From Chitinophagaceae bacterium (GTDB taxonomy: Bacteria > Bacteroidota > Bacteroidia > Chitinophagales > Chitinophagaceae): a stretch of 64,000 nt of DNA. How positions within the stretch are numbered: the first letter of the stretch is position 1; each line of letters starts with the position of its first letter. The position numbers were made by a program, and so were the translations under genes. Location of the stretch: positions 148,678-212,677 of the forward strand of contig SEAC01000020.1 in assembly GCA_004173235.1 (NCBI GenBank), read 5' to 3'. Under the pieces are notes generated by a model. That model was not told the DNA's origin, made no database searches, and saw only the letters and a program-made list of their open reading frames with translations. This document shows positions 1 through 8,939 of this stretch, one piece after another.

Positions 1-2
1 AG

Positions 3-1382
3 CTCGATGCGTTCAGGGGCATCGTGGGCGCCGACTGGGTCTTCGTTGATCCGGAAGTGCTCGATGCATATGCTTCCGACGAAACGGAGGACCTGCACTT
101 TCTTCCCGACGTGGTGCTGAAGCCGCGCACCGCTGCGGAGATCAGCGCCATTCTTCGCATCTGCAACCGCGAGCGGATTCCCGTAACGCCCCGTGGCGCG
201 GGCACCGGCCTCAGTGGTGGCGCATTGCCCCACCTGGGCGGCGTGTTGCTGTCGCTGGAGCGGATGAACAGCATCACCGAAATAGACGAGCGCAACCTCC
301 AGGTGACCACCGAGCCCGGCGTCATCACCGAGGTGCTGCAAAATGCGGTGCGCGAGAAAGGCCTCTTCTATCCACCCGATCCGAGCAGCCGCGGCTCCTG
401 CATGATCGGGGGCAACATCGCTGAAAATTCGGGTGGTCCCAAAGCCGTGAAATATGGCGTGGTGAAAGACTATGTGCTCAACCTCGAAGTAGTGCTTCCT
501 TCGGGCGACATTATCTGGACGGGGGCCAACGTGCTGAAAAATGCTACCGGCTATAATCTTACGCAACTCGTAGTTGGATCCGAAGGAACGCTTGGCATCG
601 TCACTAAGATCGTGCTCCGCCTGCTGCCGCACCCCCAACACGACCTGCTGATGCTCGTTCCGTTCCGCTCGGCTGAAAATGCCTGCGCCGCAGTGAGCGC
701 CATCTTCCGCGCCGGTTACACGCCGAGCGCTATGGAGTTCATGGAGCGCGATGCGTTGGAGTGGGTGATGCGTTTTGTAGACAACAGCATTGTTGCGATC
801 GGCGACGACATCGTTGCACACCTGCTCATCGAGGTGGACGGCAACGACGTGGACGTGCTGCTCAAAGACATGGAAGGCATCGCGGCGCTGGTGGCCGGTT
901 TCGACTGTGGCGATATTCTTTTTGCCGATGATGCGCAACAGAAAGCCGAGCTTTGGAAGCTGCGCCGCCGCGTGGGCGAAGCAGTAAAGTCGAACTCCAT
1001 TTATAAAGAAGAAGACACGGTGGTGCCGCGCGCCGAATTGCCGCGGCTGCTGGCCGGCGTAAAATCGATCGGCAATAAATATGGCTTTCACTCCGTTTGC
1101 TACGGACACGCGGGTGATGGCAACCTACACGTGAACATCATCAAGGGCGACCTGAGCGACGAGCAATGGAATGGTTCGTTGAAGGACGGCATCCGTGAGA
1201 TCTTCGCGCTGGTGAAAGATCTCGGTGGCACCATCTCCGGCGAGCACGGCATCGGCCTCGTGCAAAAGGAATACATGCCCATCGTGTTTGACGAAGTGCA
1301 GTTGTCGCTGATGCGCGGCATCAAGAAATTGTTTGATCCCAATGGCATCCTCAATGCCGGAAAAATATTTGAGAACGACTGA
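3..1382 (+). CDS. FAD-linked oxidase, GlcD/D-lactate dehydrogenase family (5' end outside window)
   Basis: Oxidises a 2-hydroxy acid (glycolate, D-lactate or similar) with FAD. The reading frame is open from base 3, and a GTG at 24 is internal, so the true start lies upstream. Seen: a PCMH-type FAD-binding domain with PRGAGTGLSGG at about visible residue 62, the GGNIAENSGG and VGSEGTLG segments, and a C-terminal FAD-oxidase domain with GHAGDGNLHVN (about 370) and GEHGIGL (about 415). Single-chain enzymes of this family run 460-500 residues, so little is missing. There is no GlcE or GlcF partner next to it. The substrate cannot be told from sequence. The next gene starts one base after the stop codon, so the two are probably co-transcribed. 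Confidence 0.9.
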   Translation, partial: LDAFRGIVGADWVFVDPEVLDAYASDETEDLHFLPDVVLKPRTAAEISAILRICNRERIPVTPRGAGTGLSGGALPHLGGVLLSLERMNSITEIDERNLQVTTEPGVITEVLQNAVREKGLFYPPDPSSRGSCMIGGNIAENSGGPKAVKYGVVKDYVLNLEVVLPSGDIIWTGANVLKNATGYNLTQLVVGSEGTLGIVTKIVLRLLPHPQHDLLMLVPFRSAENACAAVSAIFRAGYTPSAMEFMERDALEWVMRFVDNSIVAIGDDIVAHLLIEVDGNDVDVLLKDMEGIAALVAGFDCGDILFADDAQQKAELWKLRRRVGEAVKSNSIYKEEDTVVPRAELPRLLAGVKSIGNKYGFHSVCYGHAGDGNLHVNIIKGDLSDEQWNGSLKDGIREIFALVKDLGGTISGEHGIGLVQKEYMPIVFDEVQLSLMRGIKKLFDPNGILNAGKIFEND

Positions 1383-1383
1383 T

Positions 1384-2019
1384 ATGAAAAAACTCCTTCT
1401 GACCTTTTTTGGTTGCGCGCTCCTCGCATCGGCATTCGCACAGGATTCAACGCACGGCTTCCGTAAAGAAAAGCTGTTCACGGGCGGCTCGCTGTCCATC
1501 GGCTTCGGCACCGGTTACTTCCTCGGCGGCATCAACCCCGTGCTCGGCTACGAGCTCACACACTGGCTCGACGCGGGCATCGCCGTCAATTATACATTCA
1601 CGCAGCAGCGGTACCTCTATAGTTATGGCGGCGTACCGCTCGACGACAAGGCGCGCCAGAGCGTGTATGGCGGTGGCCTGTTCACGCGCATCTTTCCGGT
1701 CAACTTCCTTTTTGCGCAGGCACAGATCGAGCACAACTTCATCAACTTCAAATACTATCCGCCCAATGGCGGCACGGTGCAGCAAGACGACCGGCAGGCA
1801 ACGAGCCTCCTGCTGGGCGCGGGCTACACCTCGGGCCGCACCGGTGGCGGACCATACGGTTATCTCGCCGTGCTGTTCGATGTGCTGAAAGACCCCAACT
1901 CACCTTACGTAGACAACTACGGGCACATGCAGCCGCAGGTGCGCGCAGGCATCAACATCCCGCTCTTCCGCGGCAAGCGCAACCCGGATTTCGACCGGGG
2001 AGGGCCACTGCGGAGATGA
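1384..2019 (+). CDS. Small outer-membrane beta-barrel-like protein
   Basis: Unrecognised exported protein of 211 residues. Seen: a clear Sec signal peptide (about 20 residues, ending ASAFAQ), then alternating glycine- and aromatic-rich stretches such as GFGTGYFLGG, GIAVNYTF and GAGYTSGRTGG, as expected for a small porin-fold or OmpW-like barrel. The ATG at 1384 is chosen because it opens the signal peptide and sits one base after the upstream stop. Inferred location: outer membrane. No ligand or function can be assigned. A strong hairpin terminator follows at 2053. Confidence 0.7.
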   Translation: MKKLLLTFFGCALLASAFAQDSTHGFRKEKLFTGGSLSIGFGTGYFLGGINPVLGYELTHWLDAGIAVNYTFTQQRYLYSYGGVPLDDKARQSVYGGGLFTRIFPVNFLFAQAQIEHNFINFKYYPPNGGTVQQDDRQATSLLLGAGYTSGRTGGGPYGYLAVLFDVLKDPNSPYVDNYGHMQPQVRAGINIPLFRGKRNPDFDRGGPLRR

Positions 2020-2021
2020 TC

Positions 2022-2141
2022 GCTGATGTCGGATGTCGGATGTCTGAAATAGAAAAACGGATCGCATCGCGATCCGTTTTTCTTTGACATCAGATATCAG
2101 ACATCCTACATCAGACATACTCCATCAGACATCAGACATTT
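2022..2141. repeat. Intergenic word array, GGATGTC/GACATC(C/A) type, around a terminator
   Basis: Left arm 2022-2048 is a run of GATGTCGGATGTC-like words. Right arm 2085-2141 holds their reverse complements (GACATC, CAGACATCC). The arms enclose the perfect hairpin at 2053-2081. The array lies between two convergent genes. The same word family recurs at 22182, 33832 and 39268. Confidence 0.85.
2053..2081. terminator. Bidirectional intrinsic terminator
   Basis: Perfect 13-bp stem: 2053-2065 pairs with 2069-2081 around an ATC loop. The core is GGATCGC/GCGATCC, with A5 on one side and T5 on the other, so it can serve both convergent genes. The same GGATCGC core returns in the hairpins at 33864 and 55661. 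Confidence 0.88.
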
Positions 2142-2144
2142 CCC

Positions 2145-2681
2145 TCAGAGGTATTTTTCAAGGTCCCCCGGACTATCCACGACCGTGATCTGCTCCTCCA
2201 CCTTGGTGTAGAGGAAACCTTCGTCCTGCATTAGTTTGATGTGCGTCATGAGGTGATCGTAGAAGCCGGCGGTATTGAGCAGGAACACGCGTTTGTTGTG
2301 AATGGAAAGCTGGTTCCAGGTGAGGATCTCGAAGAGCTCGTCGAGCGTGCCGAAGCCGCCGGGGAGGATGATGGCGGCATCGCACATTTCGTAGAGGGTG
2401 CGTTTGCGCACGTGCATATCTTCCACCACCACGAGCTCTGAGATGTCGGTGTGCTGGTGTTCCCACTGCGTGAGCACTTGTGGGATGACGCCGCGCACGG
2501 TGCCTCCTCCGCCCATCACCGAGTCGGCCGATGCGCCCATGAGCCCGTTGCGGCCTCCGCCGTAAATGAGCGTCACGCCGCGCGCTGCGAGGATCTTGCC
2601 CAACGCTTCCGCATCGGCGCGGAACGCAGGATTGTTGCCGTATTTCGACCCACAGAAAATGGCGAGCGCCTGGATGTTCAT
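2145..2681 (-). CDS. LOG family protein (nucleoside 5'-monophosphate phosphoribohydrolase)
   Basis: Known activity of the family: releases a free base from (cytokinin) riboside 5'-monophosphates; in bacteria often a general nucleotide N-glycosidase. Seen: 178 residues with the Rossmann opening ALAIFCGSKYG, the GGGRNGLMGA loop, and the diagnostic PGGFGTLDE motif. The start MNIQALAIF (2681) is preferred to a possible start at 2726, which adds 15 residues not usual in the family. Stand-alone gene, divergent from the symporter. Cytosolic. The substrate is not evident. Confidence 0.88.
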   Translation of the reverse strand: MNIQALAIFCGSKYGNNPAFRADAEALGKILAARGVTLIYGGGRNGLMGASADSVMGGGGTVRGVIPQVLTQWEHQHTDISELVVVEDMHVRKRTLYEMCDAAIILPGGFGTLDELFEILTWNQLSIHNKRVFLLNTAGFYDHLMTHIKLMQDEGFLYTKVEEQITVVDSPGDLEKYL

Positions 2682-2769
2682 TCTTGTTGCTTTTGGCAAA
2701 AGGAAGGCAATTTTCGCGAACTTCAAAAAATAGGGTGGTTATCTTGCAGCGAACACAAAAAGGTAATAC

Positions 2770-4266
2770 ATGTCGGCGAACTTGCTCCTGGGCCTCGTGA
2801 TCGGCTACTTCGTGATCTTACTTTTCGTGGCCTGGATCACAGGGCGAAAGTCGAACAACGAATCCTTCTTCATCGGCAACCGCAATTCCAACTGGATGCT
2901 GGTGGCTTTCGGGATGATCGGCACCTCGCTTTCGGGCGTCACGTTCGTGAGCGTGCCCGGCGCGGTGGGCAAAGAAGGGTTTGCGTATTTCCAGATCGCC
3001 CTCGGATATATCATCGGTTACGTCACCATCGCATTCGTGCTGCTGCCGCTGTATTACCGCCTCAACGTTACCTCCATCTACAACTACCTCCAGCAGCGGC
3101 TCGGGTTTACTTCCTACAAAACGGGCGCGTCCTTCTTCGTGCTGTCGCGCACGCTGGGTGCAACGGCACGCCTCTACCTTGTGGTGAATATCCTGCAGGA
3201 ACTGATGGAGAAGGCCTTCGGCGACAGCATGCGGATTCCTTTCTGGCTCACCACTGCCATCATCCTCCTGATGATCCTGCTGTATACGTTTGAAGGTGGC
3301 GTGAAAACAATCGTATATACCGATACGCTTCAAACAACGTGCATGCTCGCCGGGCTCGTCATCTGCACTTTTTACATCCTCAACACGCTGGGCCTCGACC
3401 TCGGCGGGGGTATCCGCGCCATGAGCGACAAGGGATACACGCGCATCTTTTTTACCGATCCCAACAGCAAGCTGTTCTTCCTCAAACAGATCCTTGCAGG
3501 CGCCTTCATCACCATCACTATGACGGGCATGGACCAGGAGATGATGCAGAAGAACATCTCCGTGCGCAGGCTACGCGATTCGCAGAAGAACATGCTCACC
3601 TTCTCGCTCATCCTCACGGGTGTGTTGTTGTTATTCCTGTTTCTCGGCGGCCTGCTTCACCTGTATGCCGAAAGCAGCGGCGTTGCGGCAACGGGCGACA
3701 AGCTTTTCCCTGCCGTCGCACTCGAGCATATGCCGCCGGTGATCGGCATCGTATTCATCATCGCGCTCATCTCGGCGCTGTTTCCGAGTGCCGACGGCGC
3801 CATCACCGCACTCACGTCTTCGTTCTGCATCGACATACTCGGCATCAAGCGCCGCGCCGATTGGGATGAGCGCAAGCAGAAGCGCGTTCGTCAGACCGTG
3901 CACCTCGTTTTTGCGGCCGTATTTCTACTGTGCGTGATGCTGTTCAAGTGGATCAGCAACCCGTCGATGATCGGCGTTATTCTCAAGGTGGCGGCTTATA
4001 CGTATGGCCCGCTGCTCGGGCTGTTCACCTTCGGGCTGGTTACGCGTCGGCTCGTGCAGGATGGGCTCGTTCCATATGTGTGCATAGCTGCACCCGTGCT
4101 CTGTTACCTGATCGATCATTTCCAGGCCGAACTGCTGGGGGGCTTTCAGATCGGCCCCGAGCTGCTGATCCTCAACGGCGTACTCGTCTTCGTCGGGCTC
4201 CTGCTGATATCGAAGCCGGCCCCGGTCGGTCGCGAACTGACGGCTGCCTCCGAGAACGCGCTCTGA
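2770..4266 (+). CDS. Sodium:solute symporter (SSS family)
   Basis: Inner-membrane transporter of 498 residues, coupling Na+ entry to uptake of a small solute. Seen: about 13 hydrophobic segments, an N-terminal LLGLVIGYFVILLF helix, the early GMIGTSLSGVTF motif of SSS transporters, and the TMTGMDQEMMQK segment in the middle. Length is normal. The solute (sugar, amino acid, nucleoside and sialic acid are all known in the family) cannot be read from sequence, and the neighbours give no hint. The O-methyltransferase follows after 18 bases and may be co-transcribed. Confidence 0.88.
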   Translation: MSANLLLGLVIGYFVILLFVAWITGRKSNNESFFIGNRNSNWMLVAFGMIGTSLSGVTFVSVPGAVGKEGFAYFQIALGYIIGYVTIAFVLLPLYYRLNVTSIYNYLQQRLGFTSYKTGASFFVLSRTLGATARLYLVVNILQELMEKAFGDSMRIPFWLTTAIILLMILLYTFEGGVKTIVYTDTLQTTCMLAGLVICTFYILNTLGLDLGGGIRAMSDKGYTRIFFTDPNSKLFFLKQILAGAFITITMTGMDQEMMQKNISVRRLRDSQKNMLTFSLILTGVLLLFLFLGGLLHLYAESSGVAATGDKLFPAVALEHMPPVIGIVFIIALISALFPSADGAITALTSSFCIDILGIKRRADWDERKQKRVRQTVHLVFAAVFLLCVMLFKWISNPSMIGVILKVAAYTYGPLLGLFTFGLVTRRLVQDGLVPYVCIAAPVLCYLIDHFQAELLGGFQIGPELLILNGVLVFVGLLLISKPAPVGRELTAASENAL

Positions 4267-4284
4267 CACTAAACCGATAGGCTC

Positions 4285-4929
4285 ATGAACGACTTCATCG
4301 ATTACGAAAAGGCGCACGAGTACGCCGCGCGCTACACTTCGCCGGAAGATGCTTTGCTTGCAGAGGTGGCTGCTTTTACGCACGCCAATCATCCGCATAC
4401 GCATATGTTGAGCGGGCACCTCCAGGGCCGCTTCCTGGCGATGATGAGCAAGCTGATCGCACCGCGCCGCGTGCTGGAGATCGGTACGTTCACCGGCTAC
4501 AGCGCACTGTGTTTGGCGGAGGGCCTGGTAGCAGGAGGAGAGCTGCATACGCTCGAGCTTCGACCCGACGATGCGGCTACGGCGCAGCGCTTCTTCGAAA
4601 AAAAATCAGTACAAAATATACGTCTGCACATCGGTGAAGCGTTGAAAATTATCGGTGATCTCGACGAAACGTGGGATATCGTTTTCATCGATGCCGACAA
4701 GGTTTCGTACACCGCTTATTTTAACGCCGTACTGCCCAAATTGCGGGTGGGAGGAGTTATTTTTGTGGACAACGTGCTCTTTCACGGCCAGGTGCTGGCG
4801 GAAGAGATCAAGGGTAAGAACGCAAAGGCCATTCAGCAATTCAATGACTTTGTGCGCGACTACCCGGGTGTGGAACGGGTGTTTTTGCCGCTGCGCGACG
4901 GCCTGTTCCTGTTGCGAAAAATAACCTGA
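4285..4929 (+). CDS. Class I SAM-dependent O-methyltransferase (catechol/caffeoyl-CoA type)
   Basis: Methylates a hydroxyl of a small, probably aromatic, acceptor using SAM and a divalent metal. Seen: 214 residues, the SAM loop VLEIGTFTGYSALCLA, the metal-binding DIVFIDADK, and VGGVIFVDN, all typical of the methyltransf_3 family. Length is normal and no signal peptide is present. The natural acceptor is unknown. It lies 18 bases after the symporter and 46 bases before the glucosaminidase gene, in the same direction. Confidence 0.87.
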   Translation: MNDFIDYEKAHEYAARYTSPEDALLAEVAAFTHANHPHTHMLSGHLQGRFLAMMSKLIAPRRVLEIGTFTGYSALCLAEGLVAGGELHTLELRPDDAATAQRFFEKKSVQNIRLHIGEALKIIGDLDETWDIVFIDADKVSYTAYFNAVLPKLRVGGVIFVDNVLFHGQVLAEEIKGKNAKAIQQFNDFVRDYPGVERVFLPLRDGLFLLRKIT

Positions 4930-4975
4930 CCTAAGATCCTGGCGAGCCGGGACGACGAACACAAAACCACGTCCG

Positions 4976-6196
4976 ATGAAAATGAGAAGCCTGACCGTTT
5001 TGAAGATGAGCCTTTGTGTGCTATGCGCACTGCTCTCTGCTTCGGCCTTTGCCCAGAACTCTTCTGCCGTACGTCAATACATCGAGCGCTACCGCGATAT
5101 CGCCATCGCCGAAGAGATCCGCACCGGTGTTCCGGCGGCCATCACACTGGCTCAGGGCATCCACGAATCTTCCGCGGGTAAGAGCGATCTCGTAATGCGT
5201 TCCAACAATCACTTCGGCATCAAGTGTAAAACAGAATGGACCGGTGCGCGCGTTTACCACGACGATGATGCGCGTGGCGAATGTTTCCGCAGCTACGAGG
5301 CGCCCGAGCAATCGTATCGCGACCACTCCGACTTTTTGAAGAACCGCTCTCCCTACCGTGCGCTCTTCCAGCTCGACCCCACCGATTTTGAAGGCTGGGC
5401 GCATGGACTGAAGAAGGCCGGCTATGCCACCAACCCGAAGTACCCCCAGATCCTCATCAAAATCATCCGCGACTATAATCTCCAGGACTATACACTCATC
5501 GCGCTGGGCCGCAAACCCAACCCGAATGCGAATGCGGATGTAGCCGCCAACACAAACAGTAGCAGCGATGCGCAATATGCTTCCTCCGTCACCAGCGAGG
5601 CCACGGTTGCTCCTGCTCCCGCACCGCGCTATCCTGCAGGCATCTTCCGCATCAACGAAACGCCGGTGATTCACGTGCCCCAAGGCACTTCCTTTCTTGC
5701 CCTGGCGCAGCAGCAGAATGTTGCGCTCAGTTTTCTTTTTGATTTCAACGACCTGAAGCCGGTGGATGTGGCAGACCGCGACATGCTCATTTTTCTCCAG
5801 CGCAAAAAGCGCAGCGGCGCTTCCGACCTGCACGTGGCCCAGGAAGGGGAAACCCTTTGGGAAGTGGCCCAGCGCGAAGGCGTGCGCGTGGATGCGCTGC
5901 TCGATTACAACGGTCTGAGCTACAACCGCGCCTTTGTGGCCGGCGAGCTCATTGCTTTGTCGGGACGCGCGTCGAAGCCCGAGTTTGCGCCCAGCTCCAA
6001 CACCGCCACGGCATCGACCGGAAGCATCGTGGCCGAGGCTGCCGCGGCCTACATCTTCCACAAGGTGCAACCGAAGGAGACACTCTTCTCGCTGGCAAAA
6101 AAGTACGGCGTGCGCGTGGAAGATATCCAGCAATGGAATAACTTGCCCAGCGCCGACCTTAAGGTGGGCCAGGAAGTACGCATCAAAAAGAGTTAA
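4976..6196 (+). CDS. Exported glucosaminidase (GH73) with three LysM domains
   Basis: Peptidoglycan hydrolase that cuts at N-acetylglucosamine and is held to the wall by LysM repeats. Seen: 406 residues; signal peptide ending ASAFAQ; GH73 domain at about 30-180 with the catalytic glutamate in QGIHESSAGKS and the typical NNHFGIKCK; an alanine/proline-rich linker; a weak LysM at about 220-268 and two clear ones near 283-325 and 360-405 (GETLWEVAQREGV, KETLFSLAKKYGV). A second ATG two codons later is possible. Its stop overlaps the hpt start (TAATG), so translation is likely coupled. Confidence 0.88.
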   Translation: MKMRSLTVLKMSLCVLCALLSASAFAQNSSAVRQYIERYRDIAIAEEIRTGVPAAITLAQGIHESSAGKSDLVMRSNNHFGIKCKTEWTGARVYHDDDARGECFRSYEAPEQSYRDHSDFLKNRSPYRALFQLDPTDFEGWAHGLKKAGYATNPKYPQILIKIIRDYNLQDYTLIALGRKPNPNANADVAANTNSSSDAQYASSVTSEATVAPAPAPRYPAGIFRINETPVIHVPQGTSFLALAQQQNVALSFLFDFNDLKPVDVADRDMLIFLQRKKRSGASDLHVAQEGETLWEVAQREGVRVDALLDYNGLSYNRAFVAGELIALSGRASKPEFAPSSNTATASTGSIVAEAAAAYIFHKVQPKETLFSLAKKYGVRVEDIQQWNNLPSADLKVGQEVRIKKS

Positions 6197-6744
6197 TGAC
6201 AGCACCAATCAAACTGCACGACAAGACCTTCGATAGCTATCTTTCCGAGGCGACCATCCAGGAACGTATCCGCGCGCTGGCGGCACAGATCGACCAGGAC
6301 TACGGCGGCAAGCCCGCCCCGCTTTTCATCGGCATTCTCAACGGCGCGTTCATGTTTGCCGCCGATCTTTTCAAATACCTCACGATCGATACCGAGATCT
6401 CGTTCATCAAGCTTGCATCTTACGCGGGCACGAAGAGCACCGGTCGTGTGGTTACGGCCATCGGCCTCGACCAGGACCTCATCGGCCGCGACGTGATCAT
6501 CATTGAAGATATCGTAGACACCGGTAAGACGCTGGCCGAGTTCCTTCCGCAGCTGCAGCACAACCAGCCGGCTTCGCTGCGCATTGCCACGCTGCTGCAC
6601 AAGCCCGAGGCCACCCGGTTCGACCTCAAGCTCGATTACGTGGGCTTTGCCATCCCCAATAAATTCGTGGTGGGGTACGGCCTCGACTACGATGGAATTG
6701 GCCGCAACCTGCGCGAAATTTACCAGTTGTCCGGAAACGCCTGA
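6196..6744 (+). CDS. hpt: Hypoxanthine phosphoribosyltransferase
   Basis: Purine salvage: converts hypoxanthine (and usually guanine) plus PRPP to IMP/GMP in the cytosol. Seen: 182 residues, full length; the PRPP loop VIIIEDIVDTGKTL; the early GILNGAFMFAADL segment; and C-terminal VVGYGLDYDG, which binds the base. The ATG overlaps the stop of the preceding LysM gene by one base. Coupling to a wall hydrolase is a matter of position only; no functional link is evident. Confidence 0.93.
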   Translation: MTAPIKLHDKTFDSYLSEATIQERIRALAAQIDQDYGGKPAPLFIGILNGAFMFAADLFKYLTIDTEISFIKLASYAGTKSTGRVVTAIGLDQDLIGRDVIIIEDIVDTGKTLAEFLPQLQHNQPASLRIATLLHKPEATRFDLKLDYVGFAIPNKFVVGYGLDYDGIGRNLREIYQLSGNA

Positions 6745-6783
6745 GCTTTCTGACAATTTTCCGTATCTTCTCTCCGATATCCA

Positions 6784-8538
6784 TTGAAAACGCTCTTGAG
6801 AAAAGCGCTATCCATAGCACTGCTGTTGCTGCTATATGAAGTTGCTGCCGCCCAGAACAATTACTTTAAAGGGGAGGTACGCGATGAATCCGGCACGATC
6901 CTGCAAAATGTAAGCATTCTGCAGCGGGCAACCGGCTATTTTGCCTTCAGCGGCCCCGACGGGACTTTTGGCATCCTCTCCAATCAAAGCAAAGACTCTC
7001 TTACTTTTTCCCTCGATGGCTACGAGAAAAAAGCGCTGTTCGCCGATGCTGCGCAATATATGCGCGTGAGCCTCCGCAAGGCGCCGCGCAAGCAATTGCA
7101 CCAGCTCGCCTCGCGCACTGCCAACCTGCGCTTCGACCAGCAGCAACAGTGGTTCAATGGTGACGAAACCTACGCCAGCACCGTGGAGAACGGCTTTCTT
7201 GCCGCAAAAGAATTTCCCGCAACGGCGCTTACGCTCAACGTGGACCGCGCTTCGTATAGCAACATGCGCCGCATGATCAACAGCAAGTCGATCGTGCCGC
7301 CCGAAGCGATCCGAATCGAGGAGCTGCTCAACTACTTCAACTTTGCTTACCGCGAGCCCGAGCGCGGCGCCAATTTCGCCATCGAGCCGGTGCTTACCAC
7401 CTGCCCTTGGAATGAGTCCAATTGGTTGCTGCTCACGCATATCCGTTCGCGCAAGCTGCCGCTGGCGCACCTTCCGCCCAGTAACCTCGTTTTCCTGGTC
7501 GACGTATCCGCTTCGATGGATGCGCCCAACCGGTTGCCGCTTCTGAAGGCGGGGTTCAAGGGACTGGTGGAGAACCTGCGCGCCGAGGACACCGTTTCGA
7601 TCGTCGTATATGGAGGTTCGGTTGAAGTGTTTATGCGCCCCACCGGCGGCGACCGCAAGGCCGATATCGTTCGTGCCATCGACGCACTCGAAACCGGGGG
7701 CACTACGCCCGGCGCTTCGGGCGTGAAGCTCGCCTACGACCTCGCGCGCGAGCACTTCCGCACCAAGGGAAACAATCGCGTCATACTTGCCACCGACGGC
7801 GATTTCAACGTTGGGCTGCGCTCCGAAACCGACCTGGAAGAACTGATCTCCGAAGAGCGAAAGTCGGGGGTATACCTCACCTGCCTCGGCGTGGGCATGG
7901 GCAATTACAAAGATTCGAAGATCCAGGCGCTGGCGCAGATGGGTAACGGCAACTTCGCCTACATCGACACCTACGGCGAGGCGCAAAAGGTGCTGGTGAA
8001 GGAATTTACGGGCACGCTGTATTCGGTGGGCGACGATGCATCCTTCCAGGTCTCTTTCGATCCTGCCGTCGTAAAACGCTATCGCCTCATTGGCTTTGAT
8101 AATAAGATGGGGGCGATGAAAGACACCTCCGCCGGCATTGAAGGTGGTGAGGTCGGTTCGGGCTCGGCGCTGCTCGTTGCCTACGAAATAGAGCCGGTTT
8201 CGCCAACGGTTTCTCCTGCGGGTGCCGCTCGTTTTGCACTCCACTACCGCGAGCCAAAGTCTACCGAACCCTGCATCGATTACCTGAGTCCGGGTTTGAC
8301 GCTTACACCTTTTGCACAACTGGCGCGGCCCTATCGCTTCGCGTCCGCGGTGATCCTTTTCGGTTCGCTGCTGAAGGAGTCGAAGCATGTAAAAGACAAA
8401 TGCTGGAATGAGATACTCCCGCTTGCCCAAAGCAGTGGGGACCCCAACGATGCGCTGCAAAAAGAGTTTGTGCAACTCGTAGAAAAAGCCAAGGCGATCT
8501 ATACTTCCAAAAAAAGAAAGAAGGCTGGAGCGTCCTGA
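6784..8538 (+). CDS. Exported von Willebrand factor A protein with carboxypeptidase-regulatory-like domain (YfbK family)
   Basis: 584 residues, likely periplasmic or cell-surface. Seen: signal peptide ending EVAAAQ; a CarboxypepD_reg-like beta-sandwich at about 25-100 (KGEVRDESGTILQNVS); a vWF N-terminal region with LNVDRASYSNMRR at about 150; a vWA domain from about 230 with the metal-binding (MIDAS) motif DVSASMD at 240; and a C-terminal DUF3520-like region. The start is TTG (6784), as no ATG or GTG lies suitably upstream and TTG opens a good signal peptide. The partner or ligand is unknown. Confidence 0.85.
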   Translation: MKTLLRKALSIALLLLLYEVAAAQNNYFKGEVRDESGTILQNVSILQRATGYFAFSGPDGTFGILSNQSKDSLTFSLDGYEKKALFADAAQYMRVSLRKAPRKQLHQLASRTANLRFDQQQQWFNGDETYASTVENGFLAAKEFPATALTLNVDRASYSNMRRMINSKSIVPPEAIRIEELLNYFNFAYREPERGANFAIEPVLTTCPWNESNWLLLTHIRSRKLPLAHLPPSNLVFLVDVSASMDAPNRLPLLKAGFKGLVENLRAEDTVSIVVYGGSVEVFMRPTGGDRKADIVRAIDALETGGTTPGASGVKLAYDLAREHFRTKGNNRVILATDGDFNVGLRSETDLEELISEERKSGVYLTCLGVGMGNYKDSKIQALAQMGNGNFAYIDTYGEAQKVLVKEFTGTLYSVGDDASFQVSFDPAVVKRYRLIGFDNKMGAMKDTSAGIEGGEVGSGSALLVAYEIEPVSPTVSPAGAARFALHYREPKSTEPCIDYLSPGLTLTPFAQLARPYRFASAVILFGSLLKESKHVKDKCWNEILPLAQSSGDPNDALQKEFVQLVEKAKAIYTSKKRKKAGAS

Positions 8539-8893
8539 TACGTGGGCGTTCATTTCTCGCCGATAAGTGCCTGGATCCTGGCACGATGTCCTGCCCGGCA
8601 AGCACGTATCTATAGATGCAGCTCCTTCGTCGCGGGATGACGACGCCCGCGAGGGGCAAACAAGGCGCGGCCAGAGTGATCAGTGGAATTGCCTCCGGGC
8701 CCCGCTTCCGATACCCCAAACGGCCACCGTCATCGCGGTGCGGAGCACAGGGACCCGTGCAGCATCCACGGCAAGCACGTATCTATAGATTCCGCTCCTT
8801 CGTCGCGGGATGACGACGCCCGCGAGGGGCAAACAAGGCGCGGCCAGGGTGATCAGTGGAATTGCCTCCGGGCCGCGGTTCAAAGCTGCATAA
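8539..8893. repeat. Non-coding spacer with a 106-bp direct duplication of a REP-like element
   Basis: No convincing gene. 8596-8701 and 8769-8874 are two nearly identical 106-bp copies (period 173). In reverse orientation each holds GTCATCCCG followed by ATCTATAGATACGTG, tying them to the REP-like family at 55.8 and 57.7-58.1 kb. A degenerate relative lies between them near 8728. A short hairpin (GTGCC/GGCAC) sits at about 8569-8584. Confidence 0.8.
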
Positions 8894-8926
8894 AAAAGAG
8901 GCTGCCCTCTCGGGTCAGCCTCTTTT
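8894..8926 (-). terminator. Terminator of grpE-dnaJ
   Basis: AAAAGAGGCTG (8894-8904) pairs with CAGCCTCTTTT (8916-8926) around an 11-base loop. On the minus strand the hairpin is followed by a run of T. It lies 14 bases beyond the dnaJ stop. Confidence 0.85.
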
Positions 8927-8939
8927 GAAAGATTTTATT

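Noticed and set aside
2451..3333. Long open frames overlapping the LOG and symporter genes on either strand.
   Set aside because: They overlap clear family members in other frames and have arginine/histidine-rich, low-complexity products typical of GC-rich shadow frames.
5021..8601. Very long antisense open frames opposite the LysM gene (395 codons) and the vWA gene (589 codons).
   Set aside because: GC-rich codon bias makes antisense frames stay open. The plus-strand products have signal peptides and known domains; the antisense ones have none.
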